In this document: positions 56,961 to 64,000 of the stretch, piece by piece | Numbering within the stretch: position 1 is the first letter of the stretch | Layout: each line of letters begins with the position of its first letter | Assembly (NCBI RefSeq): GCF_900107375.1 | Contig: NZ_FNPT01000022.1 | Span: forward strand, 1 to 64,000 | Reading direction: 5' to 3' | DNA from: Lysobacter sp. yr284 | GTDB lineage: Bacteria > Pseudomonadota > Gammaproteobacteria > Xanthomonadales > Xanthomonadaceae | DNA length: 64,000 nt | The notes under the pieces: generated by a model | Database searches by the model: none | Told to the model about the DNA's origin: nothing | Seen by the model: the letters and a program-made list of their open reading frames with translations, nothing else | Made by a program: the position numbers and the translations under genes

Positions 56961-57293
56961 ATGACGACGCTCTCCGCACCTACGGATGTCCATCTTCCAG
57001 CGGGTTTTCACTGGGAACAGGCAGGTTTGGGTTTGGCGCAGCACCATATCGCCGTACCCGATCTGGCCCCAGAGGTATGGTTAGCTTCTATCGGAAAAAG
57101 TGCGCACGGCTGCACAGCTACTATTCGTCGTCATCAGGCGCGGGCTTTCCGGATCGACCGCCCGTTCCGCACCGAAGCCGCGGCAGCCGGCTGGGTAGCC
57201 CGTTGGCTCGACCGGCAAGGCCATCTGATACAAGCCGAGCTGCAGGAGCGCCCCGCTTTACCCTGTGGCCGACCTGCGCCTGGCTCCGGTTAG
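56961..57293 (+). CDS. Hypothetical protein, 110 aa
   Basis: A soluble protein (GFHWEQAGLGLAQHHIAVPDLAPEVWLASIGKSAHGCTATIRRHQ) with no recognised motif and a Pro-rich C-terminus. The ATG at 56961 lacks a strong ribosome-binding site. It is divergent from the YfbU gene. Its end runs into the 10-bp tandem repeats at 57283-57322. Confidence 0.5.
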   Translation: MTTLSAPTDVHLPAGFHWEQAGLGLAQHHIAVPDLAPEVWLASIGKSAHGCTATIRRHQARAFRIDRPFRTEAAAAGWVARWLDRQGHLIQAELQERPALPCGRPAPGSG

Positions 57294-57322
57294 CTCCGGT
57301 TGGCTTCGACTAGCCCCGATTA
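57283..57322. repeat. Tandem 10-bp repeats, four copies
   Basis: GCTCCGGTTA, GCTCCGGTTG, GCTTCGACTA and GCCCCGATTA follow one another without gaps. The period is about one DNA turn. They lie 70 bp upstream of the excisionase-like gene and could be binding sites for it or part of attP. Confidence 0.6.
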
Positions 57323-57394
57323 GCGAAATCCAACGTTCGACGGTGTCCTCGGGCACGCATAGCGTTGCGCGCATGTTCCTTTTGGAGGATACGC

Positions 57395-57610
57395 GTGTCC
57401 GAACCCACTACCCCACCGCTCGACTTCGACAGACTTCTCCGATCGTCCGAACTCGCAGACCGATGGCAATTGGCCGAATGCACTGTTCGCAAATGGCGGA
57501 GCAAGAACGTTGGCCCTGGGTACATCAAGATCGGCAGGAGCATCAGATACCACCCCGATGAAGTGCACCGCTACGAGCAAGCGATCAACGAGCGGCGGGC
57601 AGTGCCGTGA
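57395..57610 (+). CDS. Excisionase-like HTH protein (recombination directionality candidate)
   Basis: The 71-residue protein (LLRSSELADRWQLAECTVRKWRSKNVGPGYIKIGRSIRYHPDEVHRYEQ) has the excisionase/AlpA winged-helix pattern. The GTG start at 57395 has TTGGAGGAT upstream. It stands first in the integration operon, followed by genes for a small protein, DUF2924 and the serine recombinase. Such proteins can act as directionality factors, which serine integrases need for excision. It might equally regulate the operon. Confidence 0.75.
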   Translation: MSEPTTPPLDFDRLLRSSELADRWQLAECTVRKWRSKNVGPGYIKIGRSIRYHPDEVHRYEQAINERRAVP

Positions 57611-57804
57611 GCGCACCAGGTCTGCTCAGCACTGGGTCTACTGCTGAAACACGCCGAACCGAAGTCGCTCGCCTTCTTGCGCTCGCGCTGACACGGTGCC
57701 GGCGCGACGATAAACCCGCAGGTTGGACACGGAAGGGGGTTGCCAACCCGCGCGCGGGAAGCGTCCATGTCCCTCCCTTCAAACCGGGTCCAACCCAGCG
57801 ATGA
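57607..57804 (+). CDS. Small protein linking excisionase and DUF2924 genes, 65 aa
   Basis: The start overlaps the previous stop (GTGA) and the stop overlaps the next start (ATGA), so the frame is held by both neighbours. The product is Arg/Thr-rich (TAETRRTEVARLLALALTRCRRDDKPAGWTRKG). No motif recognised. Overlaps support a real gene, but the sequence is not distinctive. Confidence 0.5.
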   Translation: MSAPGLLSTGSTAETRRTEVARLLALALTRCRRDDKPAGWTRKGVANPRAGSVHVPPFKPGPTQR

Positions 57805-58283
57805 AAAGAGACACACCAGCAATGCCCGCAGTAACCGTCGCCCGCGTCATCGCGCTACGAAAGATGACCATGCGCGATCTGAGGGCGCAATGGTCGGAGT
57901 TGTTCGAGAATGATCCACCTGTCGACCAGCGCCGGTTTCTTGAGCGACGCATCGCGTACCGGCTTCAGGAACTCGCTTGGTCGAAGCACCATGCAGCCGA
58001 ACTCGATGCAAACCGTGCACGGATCGCCCTGCTCGTCGACAAGGGCAAGCTCCCTCCACGCGTGCGCAACGGCAAGCCGATGCCGGGGTCGGTGCTGATC
58101 CGGCATTTTGCGGGACAAGATCACGTTGTAACGGTCAAGGCCGACGGCGACTTCGACTATCGCGGCCAAAGCTTCACCAGCCTTTCCGCGCTCGCCAAGC
58201 ACATCACCGGCACGCCTTGGTCTGGACCGGTGTTCTTTGGATTGCGCAGCGCCGGCACCAAGACGAAGGGAGGCCCGCGATGA
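57801..58283 (+). CDS. DUF2924 domain protein
   Basis: The 160-residue protein matches DUF2924 (MTMRDLRAQWSELFENDPPVDQRRFLERRIAYRLQELAWS, then PMPGSVLIRHFAGQDHVVTV and SALAKHITGTPWSGPVFFGL). The family is nearly always next to a large serine recombinase. It has a helical N-terminus and a short DNA-binding-like C-terminus. A helper role in integration is likely. The stop overlaps the recombinase start (ATGA). Confidence 0.85.
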   Translation: MKRDTPAMPAVTVARVIALRKMTMRDLRAQWSELFENDPPVDQRRFLERRIAYRLQELAWSKHHAAELDANRARIALLVDKGKLPPRVRNGKPMPGSVLIRHFAGQDHVVTVKADGDFDYRGQSFTSLSALAKHITGTPWSGPVFFGLRSAGTKTKGGPR

Positions 58284-59629
58284 GCGACTCGGAGACCTCG
58301 CGTCGTCTGCGCTGCGCGGTGTACACGCGCAAGTCCACCGAGGAGGGGCTGGAACGCGAGTACAACAGCATCGAAGCCCAGCGCGACGCGGGTCAAGCCT
58401 TCATCGCCAGCCGCCGTGCTGAAGGCTGGATTCCCGTCGCGGACGACTATGACGACGCTGGCTACTCGGCGGCCACGTTGGCTCGCCCCGCGTTAGAACG
58501 TCTGCTGGACGACATCCGCGCCGGCAAGATCGACATCGTCGTTACCTACAAGATTGATCGGCTTTCCCGAAGTCTGCGCGACTTTCACCGGCTGTGGGAG
58601 CACATGACGGCGCACGGGGTCGAGTTCGTCGCCGTGACGCAGCAGTTCAACACGACGGACGCGATGGGTCGGCTGATGCTCAACATTCTTCTCTCGTTCG
58701 CCGAGTTCGACCGCGAACTGGACGTGGAGCGCGCGCGCGACAAGATGATCGCGAGCAAGAAGAAGGGCCTGTGGATGCACGGCGTTCCGCCCCTGGGCTA
58801 CGACTTGCGGAACCGCCGGCTCGTGGCTGACCCCAAGGAGGCGCCGCTGGTCCGCTGGATTTTTCAGCAGGTCGCCGCAGGCGTGCCGACGTCGAAACTG
58901 GTGGCCGCGTTACGTGACCGCGGGGCGACCTCGAAGGTCTGGACTACTCGGAACGGACGGCAGATCGTCGGCAAGGCTATCGACAAATCTCTGCTGTACA
59001 AAATGCTCGCCAACCGCACCTACCTCGGGGAGCTTCGCCACGGTGCTCAGTGGTTCCCCGATTCGCACGAAGCCATCATCGATCCGGAACTCTGGGCAGA
59101 GGCGCAGGCGGCAACCGCGACGCGGCAGCGCGCGTTGCCTTCGCCGGACACCTCCAAGATTCCCTTTCCTCTGCGTGGGCTGGTTTTCGCGGCGGACGGC
59201 AGGGCCATGACGCCTTGGCATACCACCAAGCGCAATGGTCGAACGTATCGTTACTACGTCCACACCCGCGCGCTGCATGAAAGCGCCAAGCTCCTGAAGC
59301 TGCCTCGCGTCCCTGCAGGCGAGCTGGAAGCCGCCATTATCGAGCAACTGCGGAGTGTCCTGCGCGCACCGGAGCTTATTTCCGCCATGTTGCCGCAGGC
59401 CGTCGCCCTGGACGCCAGTCTGGACGAGCCGCAGATCATGGTGGCCATGCTGCGCCTGCATGAGATCTGGGAGTACCTTGCCGGGCACGAGCAGGCGCTG
59501 ATGCTTCAACTACTGATCGAGCGCATCGTCGTCCACGAAGACCGCGCTGAGTTGCGACTGCGCCCGCTGGGTCTGACTACCTTTGTCCACGAACTAGAGC
59601 AGCACGAAGCCATCGAGGCGTCCGCATGA
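58280..59629 (+). CDS. Large serine recombinase (prophage integrase)
   Basis: The 449-residue enzyme has a resolvase/invertase domain (residues about 10-150): CAVYTRKSTEEG with nucleophile Ser19, and KIDRLSRSLRDFHRLWEHM. A recombinase domain follows (about 165-260, HGVPPLGYDL), and the C-terminal part lacks a full zinc ribbon. It should integrate and excise the prophage at short att sites using a 2-bp crossover. It lies at the right end, in an operon with DUF2924 and an accessory gene. Confidence 0.92.
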   Translation: MSDSETSRRLRCAVYTRKSTEEGLEREYNSIEAQRDAGQAFIASRRAEGWIPVADDYDDAGYSAATLARPALERLLDDIRAGKIDIVVTYKIDRLSRSLRDFHRLWEHMTAHGVEFVAVTQQFNTTDAMGRLMLNILLSFAEFDRELDVERARDKMIASKKKGLWMHGVPPLGYDLRNRRLVADPKEAPLVRWIFQQVAAGVPTSKLVAALRDRGATSKVWTTRNGRQIVGKAIDKSLLYKMLANRTYLGELRHGAQWFPDSHEAIIDPELWAEAQAATATRQRALPSPDTSKIPFPLRGLVFAADGRAMTPWHTTKRNGRTYRYYVHTRALHESAKLLKLPRVPAGELEAAIIEQLRSVLRAPELISAMLPQAVALDASLDEPQIMVAMLRLHEIWEYLAGHEQALMLQLLIERIVVHEDRAELRLRPLGLTTFVHELEQHEAIEASA

Positions 59630-60054
59630 GCAAGTTCAAGGTCCAGATCGCCACCGGCAGCGACGGCTCTATCGCTTTCGATGTCCCGCTTCGGATCACA
59701 AAGCGCGGCTACCGCAAGCTCGTTCAGCTCACCGGGCCCGAGACCGCCGAGCGGCCATGGGACGCTCGGCCGACCGCGCTCCAGCGTGCGCTTGGTCGCG
59801 CGGAACGCTGGCGTCGGATGCTGGAATCCGGCGAAGCAACGTCGATCAGCGATCTGGCGGCCAAGGAGGGCACAGACTTCAGCTACATCGCCCGGCTGCT
59901 CAACCTCACGACTTTGGCGCCGCAGCTAGTAGCGGCCATCTTGGATGACACGCTACCCAGCGGCACGACCGTCAACGACCTAGCAATTAATGCACCTTTA
60001 CTATGGTGCGAACAGGTCAGGCGGTTGGCGCTAAAGCGCGGCCCTCTGAGGTGA
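59626..60054 (+). CDS. Serine recombinase accessory protein
   Basis: The 142-residue protein often accompanies serine recombinases with DUF2924. It has a beta N-terminus (KVQIATGSDGSIAFDVPLRITKRGYRKLVQL) and a helix-turn-helix end (ISDLAAKEGTDFSYIARLLNLTTLAPQLVAAILDD). It overlaps the recombinase by 4 nt. A role in site choice or DNA binding is likely but unproven. It is the last gene of the prophage. Confidence 0.75.
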   Translation: MSKFKVQIATGSDGSIAFDVPLRITKRGYRKLVQLTGPETAERPWDARPTALQRALGRAERWRRMLESGEATSISDLAAKEGTDFSYIARLLNLTTLAPQLVAAILDDTLPSGTTVNDLAINAPLLWCEQVRRLALKRGPLR

Positions 60055-60111
60055 CTATGGTCGCCTAGCGCATGATCATCTGACGCGATGTTTGGTTCGC
60101 CGCTGCTTTGA

Positions 60112-60119
60112 GACGACTG
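60112..60119. other. Candidate right attachment core
   Basis: GACGACTG is identical to 15488-15495. It lies 58 bp after the last prophage gene and 4 bp from the stop of the neighbouring chromosomal gene. The evidence is weak on its own. Confidence 0.3.
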
Positions 60120-60122
60120 GGG

Positions 60123-60592
60123 TCACTCTATAAATGCAGCGAAGCGGCTAGTCTCTTCGGCCTCCACTTTTACACCCCGGGCATCCGCGGTGTACATGAC
60201 GCTAGAGCCTTCCTCAGGAAGATCTTCGGTGAGGATAAATCTTAGGAATTCTTCGAACAGGTCATTTTTGCTCCAGCCGTCAACGCCGTGCGTGGTTAGC
60301 CAAGGAAGCCAGCTTCTGGGCGTTTTTTTCCACTGCTCTTGCTGAAGTCCCAGACCGCCACCATTGCTCCTTGGGTGGCGAATGTATTACGTAGCTCGAC
60401 GAACGTTCTTTCCGGCTGGACCGCCATGCAGGATGCACCAAACGCCCAGCAGAGCATTCCTCCACGCCCTCCCTTTGCGGTTGCTGAGTCGCCGGGGTTC
60501 GTCGCCATAGCTACCCGCGTAGGCTTGACGACACTAACGGCGGAACTCCAATACGCCACCCGATCTGCAATCATGCGGAGTGCTACGACCAC
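60123..60592 (-). pseudogene. Frameshifted chromosomal gene downstream of hxlR
   Basis: The frame from 60592 stays open through ALRMIADRVAYWSSAVSVV to AMVAVWDFSKSSGKKR, then stops soon. Just at a run of seven A (read on the minus strand, about 60327-60333), a change of frame by one base allows reading on through LTTHGVDGWSKNDLFEEFLRF, LTEDLPEEGSSVMYT and ETSRFAAFIE to a stop at 60123. The second part has no start of its own. One missing A would explain it. I do not recognise the family. It may be a mutation or sequencing error. Confidence 0.45.
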
Positions 60593-60981
60593 TCGCTCTC
60601 GCGCGCGTCAAAATCGGCCCTTGCGACATCAATGTCAGCAATGTGGCTGTGTGCCCAGGTCCCGAGTGCGATGACAGGCTCGGTAAGCGAACGCCCGAGC
60701 GAAGTGAGTTCGTACTCGACACGTGGAGGCATGACCGCATACACCGTGCGCTTGATCAGCCCATCGCGCTCCAGGCCACGTAAGCAGAGCGTCAACATTC
60801 GCTGCGATATCCCATTTATAGCGCGCTTGGTTTCGGTGAACCGCCGTGGCTTTTCAGCCAGGAACATGATGATCAGGACGCTCCACTTCTCGCCGACACG
60901 AGCGAGCACCTGACTTACCCTCTGGCAGTCCGCGCTCTCAAGATGAGGAGTTTTAGTTACATTCATTGCACCAGGTTTCAT
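60583..60981 (-). CDS. HxlR-family transcriptional regulator
   Basis: The 132-residue protein has the HxlR winged-helix pattern: QVLARVGEKWSVLIIMFLAEKPRRFTETKRAINGISQRMLTLCLRGLERDGLIKRTVYAVMPPRVEYELTSLGRSL. In Xanthomonadaceae it often faces an azoreductase gene that it controls, and here it faces an azoR fragment. Two starts (60981 and 60966) are possible. Family members often respond to aldehydes or quinones. Confidence 0.88.
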   Translation of the reverse strand: MKPGAMNVTKTPHLESADCQRVSQVLARVGEKWSVLIIMFLAEKPRRFTETKRAINGISQRMLTLCLRGLERDGLIKRTVYAVMPPRVEYELTSLGRSLTEPVIALGTWAHSHIADIDVARADFDARESEWS

Positions 60982-61059
60982 AGATGTGCCTTATTGTTCG
61001 GTCCAATCGCGGCAGGCTATATTGTAGGCGTGGTAGCCCCTATATATCCATGGCAGGCG

Positions 61060-61224
61060 ATGAACCTTCTACACATCGACTCCAGCATCCTCGGCGATAA
61101 CTCGGTCGGCCGCCAGTTCACCGCCGTTATTGACGCGAAACTGCTAGCGACCAAACCTTCGGCATCAGAAGGTGGTGGAGGTGATGGCACCTTGATCGTT
61201 AGGCCTCCGCGTAAGGAAAGGTAA
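61060..61224 (+). pseudogene. azoR: azoR fragment (FMN-dependent NADH azoreductase)
   Basis: The first 33 codons (MNLLHIDSSILGDNSVGRQF and on to DAKLLATKP) match the start of AzoR flavoenzymes. The match then ends in Gly-rich sequence and stops after 54 codons, whereas the full enzyme has about 200 residues. The rest is missing, so the gene is inactive. It is divergent from hxlR, the normal arrangement. The loss may be linked to rearrangement next to the prophage. Confidence 0.75.
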
Positions 61225-61941
61225 TCAAGATCAAAGGGCTTGGCGGATGTCAGGCCCCTCATGCGCACGAAAGGCTATCGCCGCGTTTAAGTAAAAGCTG
61301 GCCTCATAGCGGAGGGACGTATCGAGGATTCCTTCTAGATGCCTTCCAAGGGCATAGCATGGAACGCATCGTCGCTTCACAGGGTATCTGCACATCCGGC
61401 TGCGTCGGGATTAAACGGACAATACTGAAAGATATCTAGTGCGAACATCTAGATGACGCAACGCTCCTTAGTTGCAGCACTACACAAGAAGAACATTCGG
61501 ATACAACGAGAACCCGTTTCAACGTATACCTCGTGCGCCGCTTCGTACTTCGGTGCATCTCCAGTTCTTATCGCCGTGATCCGCTGCCGTCAATTCGCTC
61601 GAAGGAGCTGACGGCAGATTAGGCTGTCCGTGCAATGGGGTCGGACTAATTTTTCCGGGACGCAGCCAATGCAACGGAATGGACTGGAATTATCTCAGAA
61701 GAAGCTAATAAGGCGAGCAGTCTAGAAGATGATTTGAAACTCTATGCACAAAAACCCATTTTGGTCGCTTTGCAATTCAGATCAGGGCCCGAATGGATAA
61801 CGCACCAGATATTGTTGCAAATGATTCTTATTTTTTGTTGTTGCGCGACAGGTCGCACACTTTTTGATCACGCAGTTGAGGTGGCGGTTGAGTTTCGCTG
61901 CGTGTTTCCCGAGCTAACAGCCTCAAGGAGCAGTTCGAAAA
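61225..61941. other. Gene-poor region
   Basis: About 0.7 kb with no supported gene. A 9-bp inverted repeat (CTGCCGTCA at 61584-61592, TGACGGCAG at 61609-61617) is present. The last part is AT-rich and probably contains the promoter for the next gene; AAGGAG lies 9 nt before the ATG at 61942. Confidence 0.55.
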
Positions 61942-62859
61942 ATGAAGGCAATGCAGGTCATTTCAGGTGCAGCGGTCTTGTTGCTTCTTGGAGTCGCTTT
62001 GTTTTATGTGAACTCAAGGAACGAACCGCTGGAAGCTATCGGAAGCAAGCCTAAGTCATTGACGCCGGTTAACGGCGACGGACGATCCGGTGTCCAGATC
62101 GCCACTTCGCAATCGCAGAAGGCCGACGTCGTTGATTGGGCAATGTCTAACGGCGGCTATCAAGATCCCCGCGCGGTAACCTCAAGAGAAAATCAAACTC
62201 CTCCCGCCGGGCGAGCCATAGATGTCATTCGTAGATTGACGCCGCAGGCAGAGCAAGGTGACGCACGTGCTGCGCTTCAGATATTTCAGAAGCTGGAGCA
62301 ATGTCAGGATGCGATGAAGACAGACGTCCGCGCAGGCGGATTGGCCGATCAAGCATCCCATGCAGGCGATCGTAGCTATGCCTTGAAGCAAATAGAGGCT
62401 GTACTGAAGGACTGTCAGGGGATCGAGGAACAAGACTTCGCGAGCATGGCCTATTGGCTAGAAAATGCCGCCGACGGCGGAAATCTACTTGCAATGCTTC
62501 GATACAGCAGTGCCGGTTCTCGGATCGTGGTAGGGGACGCGACAGAGATGCTACGCAATCCCGAACGAGTGATCGAGTACAAGAAGAAGGCTCTCGGATA
62601 CTTGCACCAAGCCTCCGCAAAGGGCGTGCCTGAAGCGATGCTGTCGCTAGCAAATACATACAAACATGGGGTTATGACCAAAGAAGACCCCGTACAGGCC
62701 TATGCGTATGCGTTGGCAGCGCAAATGGTGCATCCCAGTGGCCCGCCCGGCGGCCAAGCCCAATTCTTAAGTATCTACTCTGATGGTCTTTCGCCTGAAA
62801 ATTTGGCGAAAGGAAAAGTGTTGGCTCGTGATGTTTATGACAAGTGCTGCGTTAAATAA
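61942..62859 (+). CDS. Membrane-anchored Sel1-like repeat protein
   Basis: The 305-residue protein has an N-terminal membrane anchor (VISGAAVLLLLGVALFYV, about 6-23) and then a periplasmic domain with helical Sel1/TPR-like repeats (AEQGDARAALQIFQKLEQC, AADGGNLLAMLRYSSAG, ASAKGVPEAMLSLANTYKHG). These bind other proteins. The C-terminus has two Cys. It precedes a secreted Pro/Gly-rich protein by 11 nt. Function unknown. Confidence 0.7.
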   Translation: MKAMQVISGAAVLLLLGVALFYVNSRNEPLEAIGSKPKSLTPVNGDGRSGVQIATSQSQKADVVDWAMSNGGYQDPRAVTSRENQTPPAGRAIDVIRRLTPQAEQGDARAALQIFQKLEQCQDAMKTDVRAGGLADQASHAGDRSYALKQIEAVLKDCQGIEEQDFASMAYWLENAADGGNLLAMLRYSSAGSRIVVGDATEMLRNPERVIEYKKKALGYLHQASAKGVPEAMLSLANTYKHGVMTKEDPVQAYAYALAAQMVHPSGPPGGQAQFLSIYSDGLSPENLAKGKVLARDVYDKCCVK

Positions 62860-62870
62860 GGAGATATACG

Positions 62871-63326
62871 ATGCAGAAAAAATGGGTACTTCCAGCTCTC
62901 GTTGGTCTAGCTGTTCTTATTGGATCGGCGGCGGCAGGCCGAATTCTGACCATCCACAAGTGCGGCACGGGTTGGGACTGCAAGATCCAGACACCAATTC
63001 CTGATTCTGACACCGAAAACAACCTGTGGTCGTTGGTCCAGACGTTCCAATCGCTTAACAAAAAAAACCGCGCTCAGGCGGGCGACACCATCACAATATG
63101 CAATGCGACTATCTGTGCTGACTACACCTTGACTGAAGATTTCAAGTTCACGGGTAGCGGAACTCGTCCGCAAACGAATAACCGTCCACCAGTTACCGGA
63201 GGTGGCCGCCCTCCTGGCGCGGGCGGCGGCGGCTCTAACCCCGGATTTCCTTCCCTTCCGGGCGGCGGGAGCGTTAACGTAGGAAATCCTTCCCGATGCG
63301 GGTTTCCCGATCCGCCGTGCCGGTAA
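62871..63326 (+). CDS. Secreted Gly/Pro-rich protein, 151 aa
   Basis: A signal peptide (VLPALVGLAVLIGSAAAG) precedes a short domain with four Cys (HKCGTGWDCKIQ and TICNATICADY), then a Gly/Pro/Asn-rich tail of 55 residues (NNRPPVTGGGRPPGAGGGG). The even Cys number suggests disulfides in the periplasm or outside. It is cotranscribed with the Sel1-like gene and ends at a strong terminator. Function unknown. Confidence 0.65.
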   Translation: MQKKWVLPALVGLAVLIGSAAAGRILTIHKCGTGWDCKIQTPIPDSDTENNLWSLVQTFQSLNKKNRAQAGDTITICNATICADYTLTEDFKFTGSGTRPQTNNRPPVTGGGRPPGAGGGGSNPGFPSLPGGGSVNVGNPSRCGFPDPPCR

Positions 63327-63350
63327 CGGCCGTCACCTCGCGAAACTCCC

Positions 63351-63374
63351 ACGGCCCGCATTGCGGGCCGTTTT
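63351..63374 (+). terminator. Intrinsic terminator
   Basis: ACGGCCCGCA pairs with TGCGGGCCGT, followed by TTTTC. It closes the two-gene unit before the insertion sequence. Confidence 0.85.
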
Positions 63375-63399
63375 CGTGGTTGACCTCCTCCTGCCCTAC

Positions 63400-64000
63400 G
63401 GAAGGTCTGAACAACTCACCCTGATCTGCGAAAATAAGCGAGAGACCCAAACGAGTTAAAGCCATGCGGCGTTCCTTCGGAGATGCGGAGTACAACGGCA
63501 AGCGCAAGCGGACGCGGCGGGAGATCTTCCTTGCCGAGATGGACCAAGTGGTGCCGTGGCAGGATCTGTTGGGATTGATCGCGCCGCACTACCCGAAGCT
63601 GGGCCAACCAGGCCGGCAGCCGTATCGTCTGGATACGATGTTGCACGTGCACTTTTTGCAACAGCCGTGTGCGCTGAGCGACCCGGCAATGGAAGAAGCG
63701 TTGTACGACACGGTGTCGATGCGCCGCTTCGCTCAGCTGCCCGATGAGACGACGATTCTCAACTTCCGCCGCTTGCTGGAGCGGAACGATTTGGCGCGGC
63801 CATTGTGCGAGCGAGTCAACGCGCATTTGGCTCGCAGGGGCCAGAGCCGACGCGGCGGCACGATCGTTGATGCCACGATCATCAGCACGCCCAGTTCGAC
63901 CAAGAACGCCGATGGCGAGCGTGATCCGCAGATGCATCAAACCAAGAAGGACAACCAGTGGCACTTCGGAATGAAAGCGCATATTGCGCGTGGACGATGA
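63400..64000 (+). mobile_element. IS5-family insertion sequence, left part
   Basis: A left terminal inverted repeat of the IS5 type (GGAAGGTCTGAACAAC) starts at about 63400, and the transposase follows at 63464. The right end lies beyond the window. Confidence 0.75.
63464..64000 (+). pseudogene. IS5-family transposase, frameshifted near the window end
   Basis: The frame begins MRRSFGDAEYNGKRKRTRREIFLAEMDQVVPWQDLL, typical of the IS5 group. It has DETTILNFRRLLE and GTIVDATIISTPSSTKN with the first catalytic Asp. The family usually reads GMKAHIGVDDES, whereas here GMKAHI is followed by ARGR and a stop at 63998. One extra base after ATT (ATTGCGCGTGGAC instead of ATTGGCGTGGAC) would explain this. 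The gene is therefore broken or the base is an error; the sequence beyond is unseen. Confidence 0.75.

Larger units (their letters stand above)
15488..60119. mobile_element. Lambda-type siphophage prophage, about 44.6 kb
   Basis: The segment runs from the last tail-module gene to the integration genes and holds complete packaging, head, tail, lysis, replication, control and integration modules. The head module (terminase, gpW-like, portal, S49 protease/scaffold, decoration, capsid, joiner) follows lambda order. Tail genes with a long tape measure indicate a siphophage. Integration is by a large serine recombinase at the right end. The structural genes look intact; the only clear lesion is an amber codon in a tiny gene at the left edge. 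Boundaries are approximate: gene content fixes them to about 15.49 and 60.06-60.12 kb. The exact ends given follow the 8-bp repeat described as att candidates. Confidence 0.85.

Noticed and set aside
1-64000. tRNA or rRNA genes, including a tRNA attachment site for the prophage
   Set aside because: No cloverleaf or rRNA sequence was recognised by eye at the prophage borders or elsewhere; a covariance-model scan would be decisive.

Overview
The window looks like a high-GC gammaproteobacterial chromosome of the Xanthomonadaceae, most likely Lysobacter or a close relative. This is inferred from gene content: a type IV secretion effector with the Xanthomonadales VirD4-interacting C-terminal signature, VirB5/VirB6-like genes, Sec-exported RHS proteins, and azoreductase and HxlR remnants. 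No 16S rRNA or tRNA gene was seen. No database search was possible, so family names rest on motifs read by eye.

Layout. (1) 1-9.1 kb is chromosomal: an HNH nuclease, an XRE regulator and a LuxR-type response regulator. A short type IV secretion island follows, with VirB5-like, VirB6-like, a DUF4189 protein, a membrane protein, a lipoprotein (probable immunity protein) and a lipase effector translationally coupled to it, then two unknown genes and a CsrA homologue. (2) 9.1-15.4 kb holds two Sec-exported RHS proteins. The second ends in a variable toxin-like tip and overlaps a small lipoprotein by 4 nt, and the unit closes with a strong terminator. (3) About 15.49-60.12 kb is a lambda-type siphophage prophage. 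Its structural genes lie on the minus strand: small and large terminase, gpW-like joiner, portal, protease/scaffold, decoration, major capsid, head-tail joining, tail tube, frameshifted tail chaperones, holin and endolysin, tape measure, tail tip. Inserted among them are a transmembrane diguanylate cyclase, a lipoprotein and a membrane-protein moron. (4) 39.9-44.2 kb, at what would be the right end of the packaged genome, is an array of small unknown genes. Most of them have the same upstream control module and their own terminator. (5) 44.2-46.5 kb encodes two DNA methyltransferases, one fused to a ParB-like domain. (6) 46.9-54.2 kb is the early region: DUF6362, RuvC-like resolvase, primase-helicase, Cas4/RecB-like nuclease, AAA ATPase and an HTH protein. 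(7) 54.2-60.05 kb is the control and integration region: operator-like repeats, a zinc-ribbon protein, an HTH protein, YfbU, an excisionase-like protein, DUF2924, a large serine recombinase and its accessory protein. (8) 60.1-64 kb returns to chromosome: a frameshifted gene, an HxlR regulator, an azoR fragment, a Sel1-like protein, a secreted Pro/Gly-rich protein and the left part of an IS5-family element cut by the window end.

The most original signal is the iterated regulatory module in 40.5-43.9 kb: a TGTC-N7-TGTC direct repeat (11-bp period), then 54-55 or 65-66 nt, then a conserved GAAGCGTTCATG. It occurs seven times, in both orientations, each time in front of an unrelated small gene. 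Other points of note are a prophage-borne membrane diguanylate cyclase within the tail operon, a T7 slippery tract joining the two tail chaperone frames, and an exact 19-bp palindromic repeat shared between the chromosomal response-regulator promoter region and the region upstream of the prophage diguanylate cyclase.
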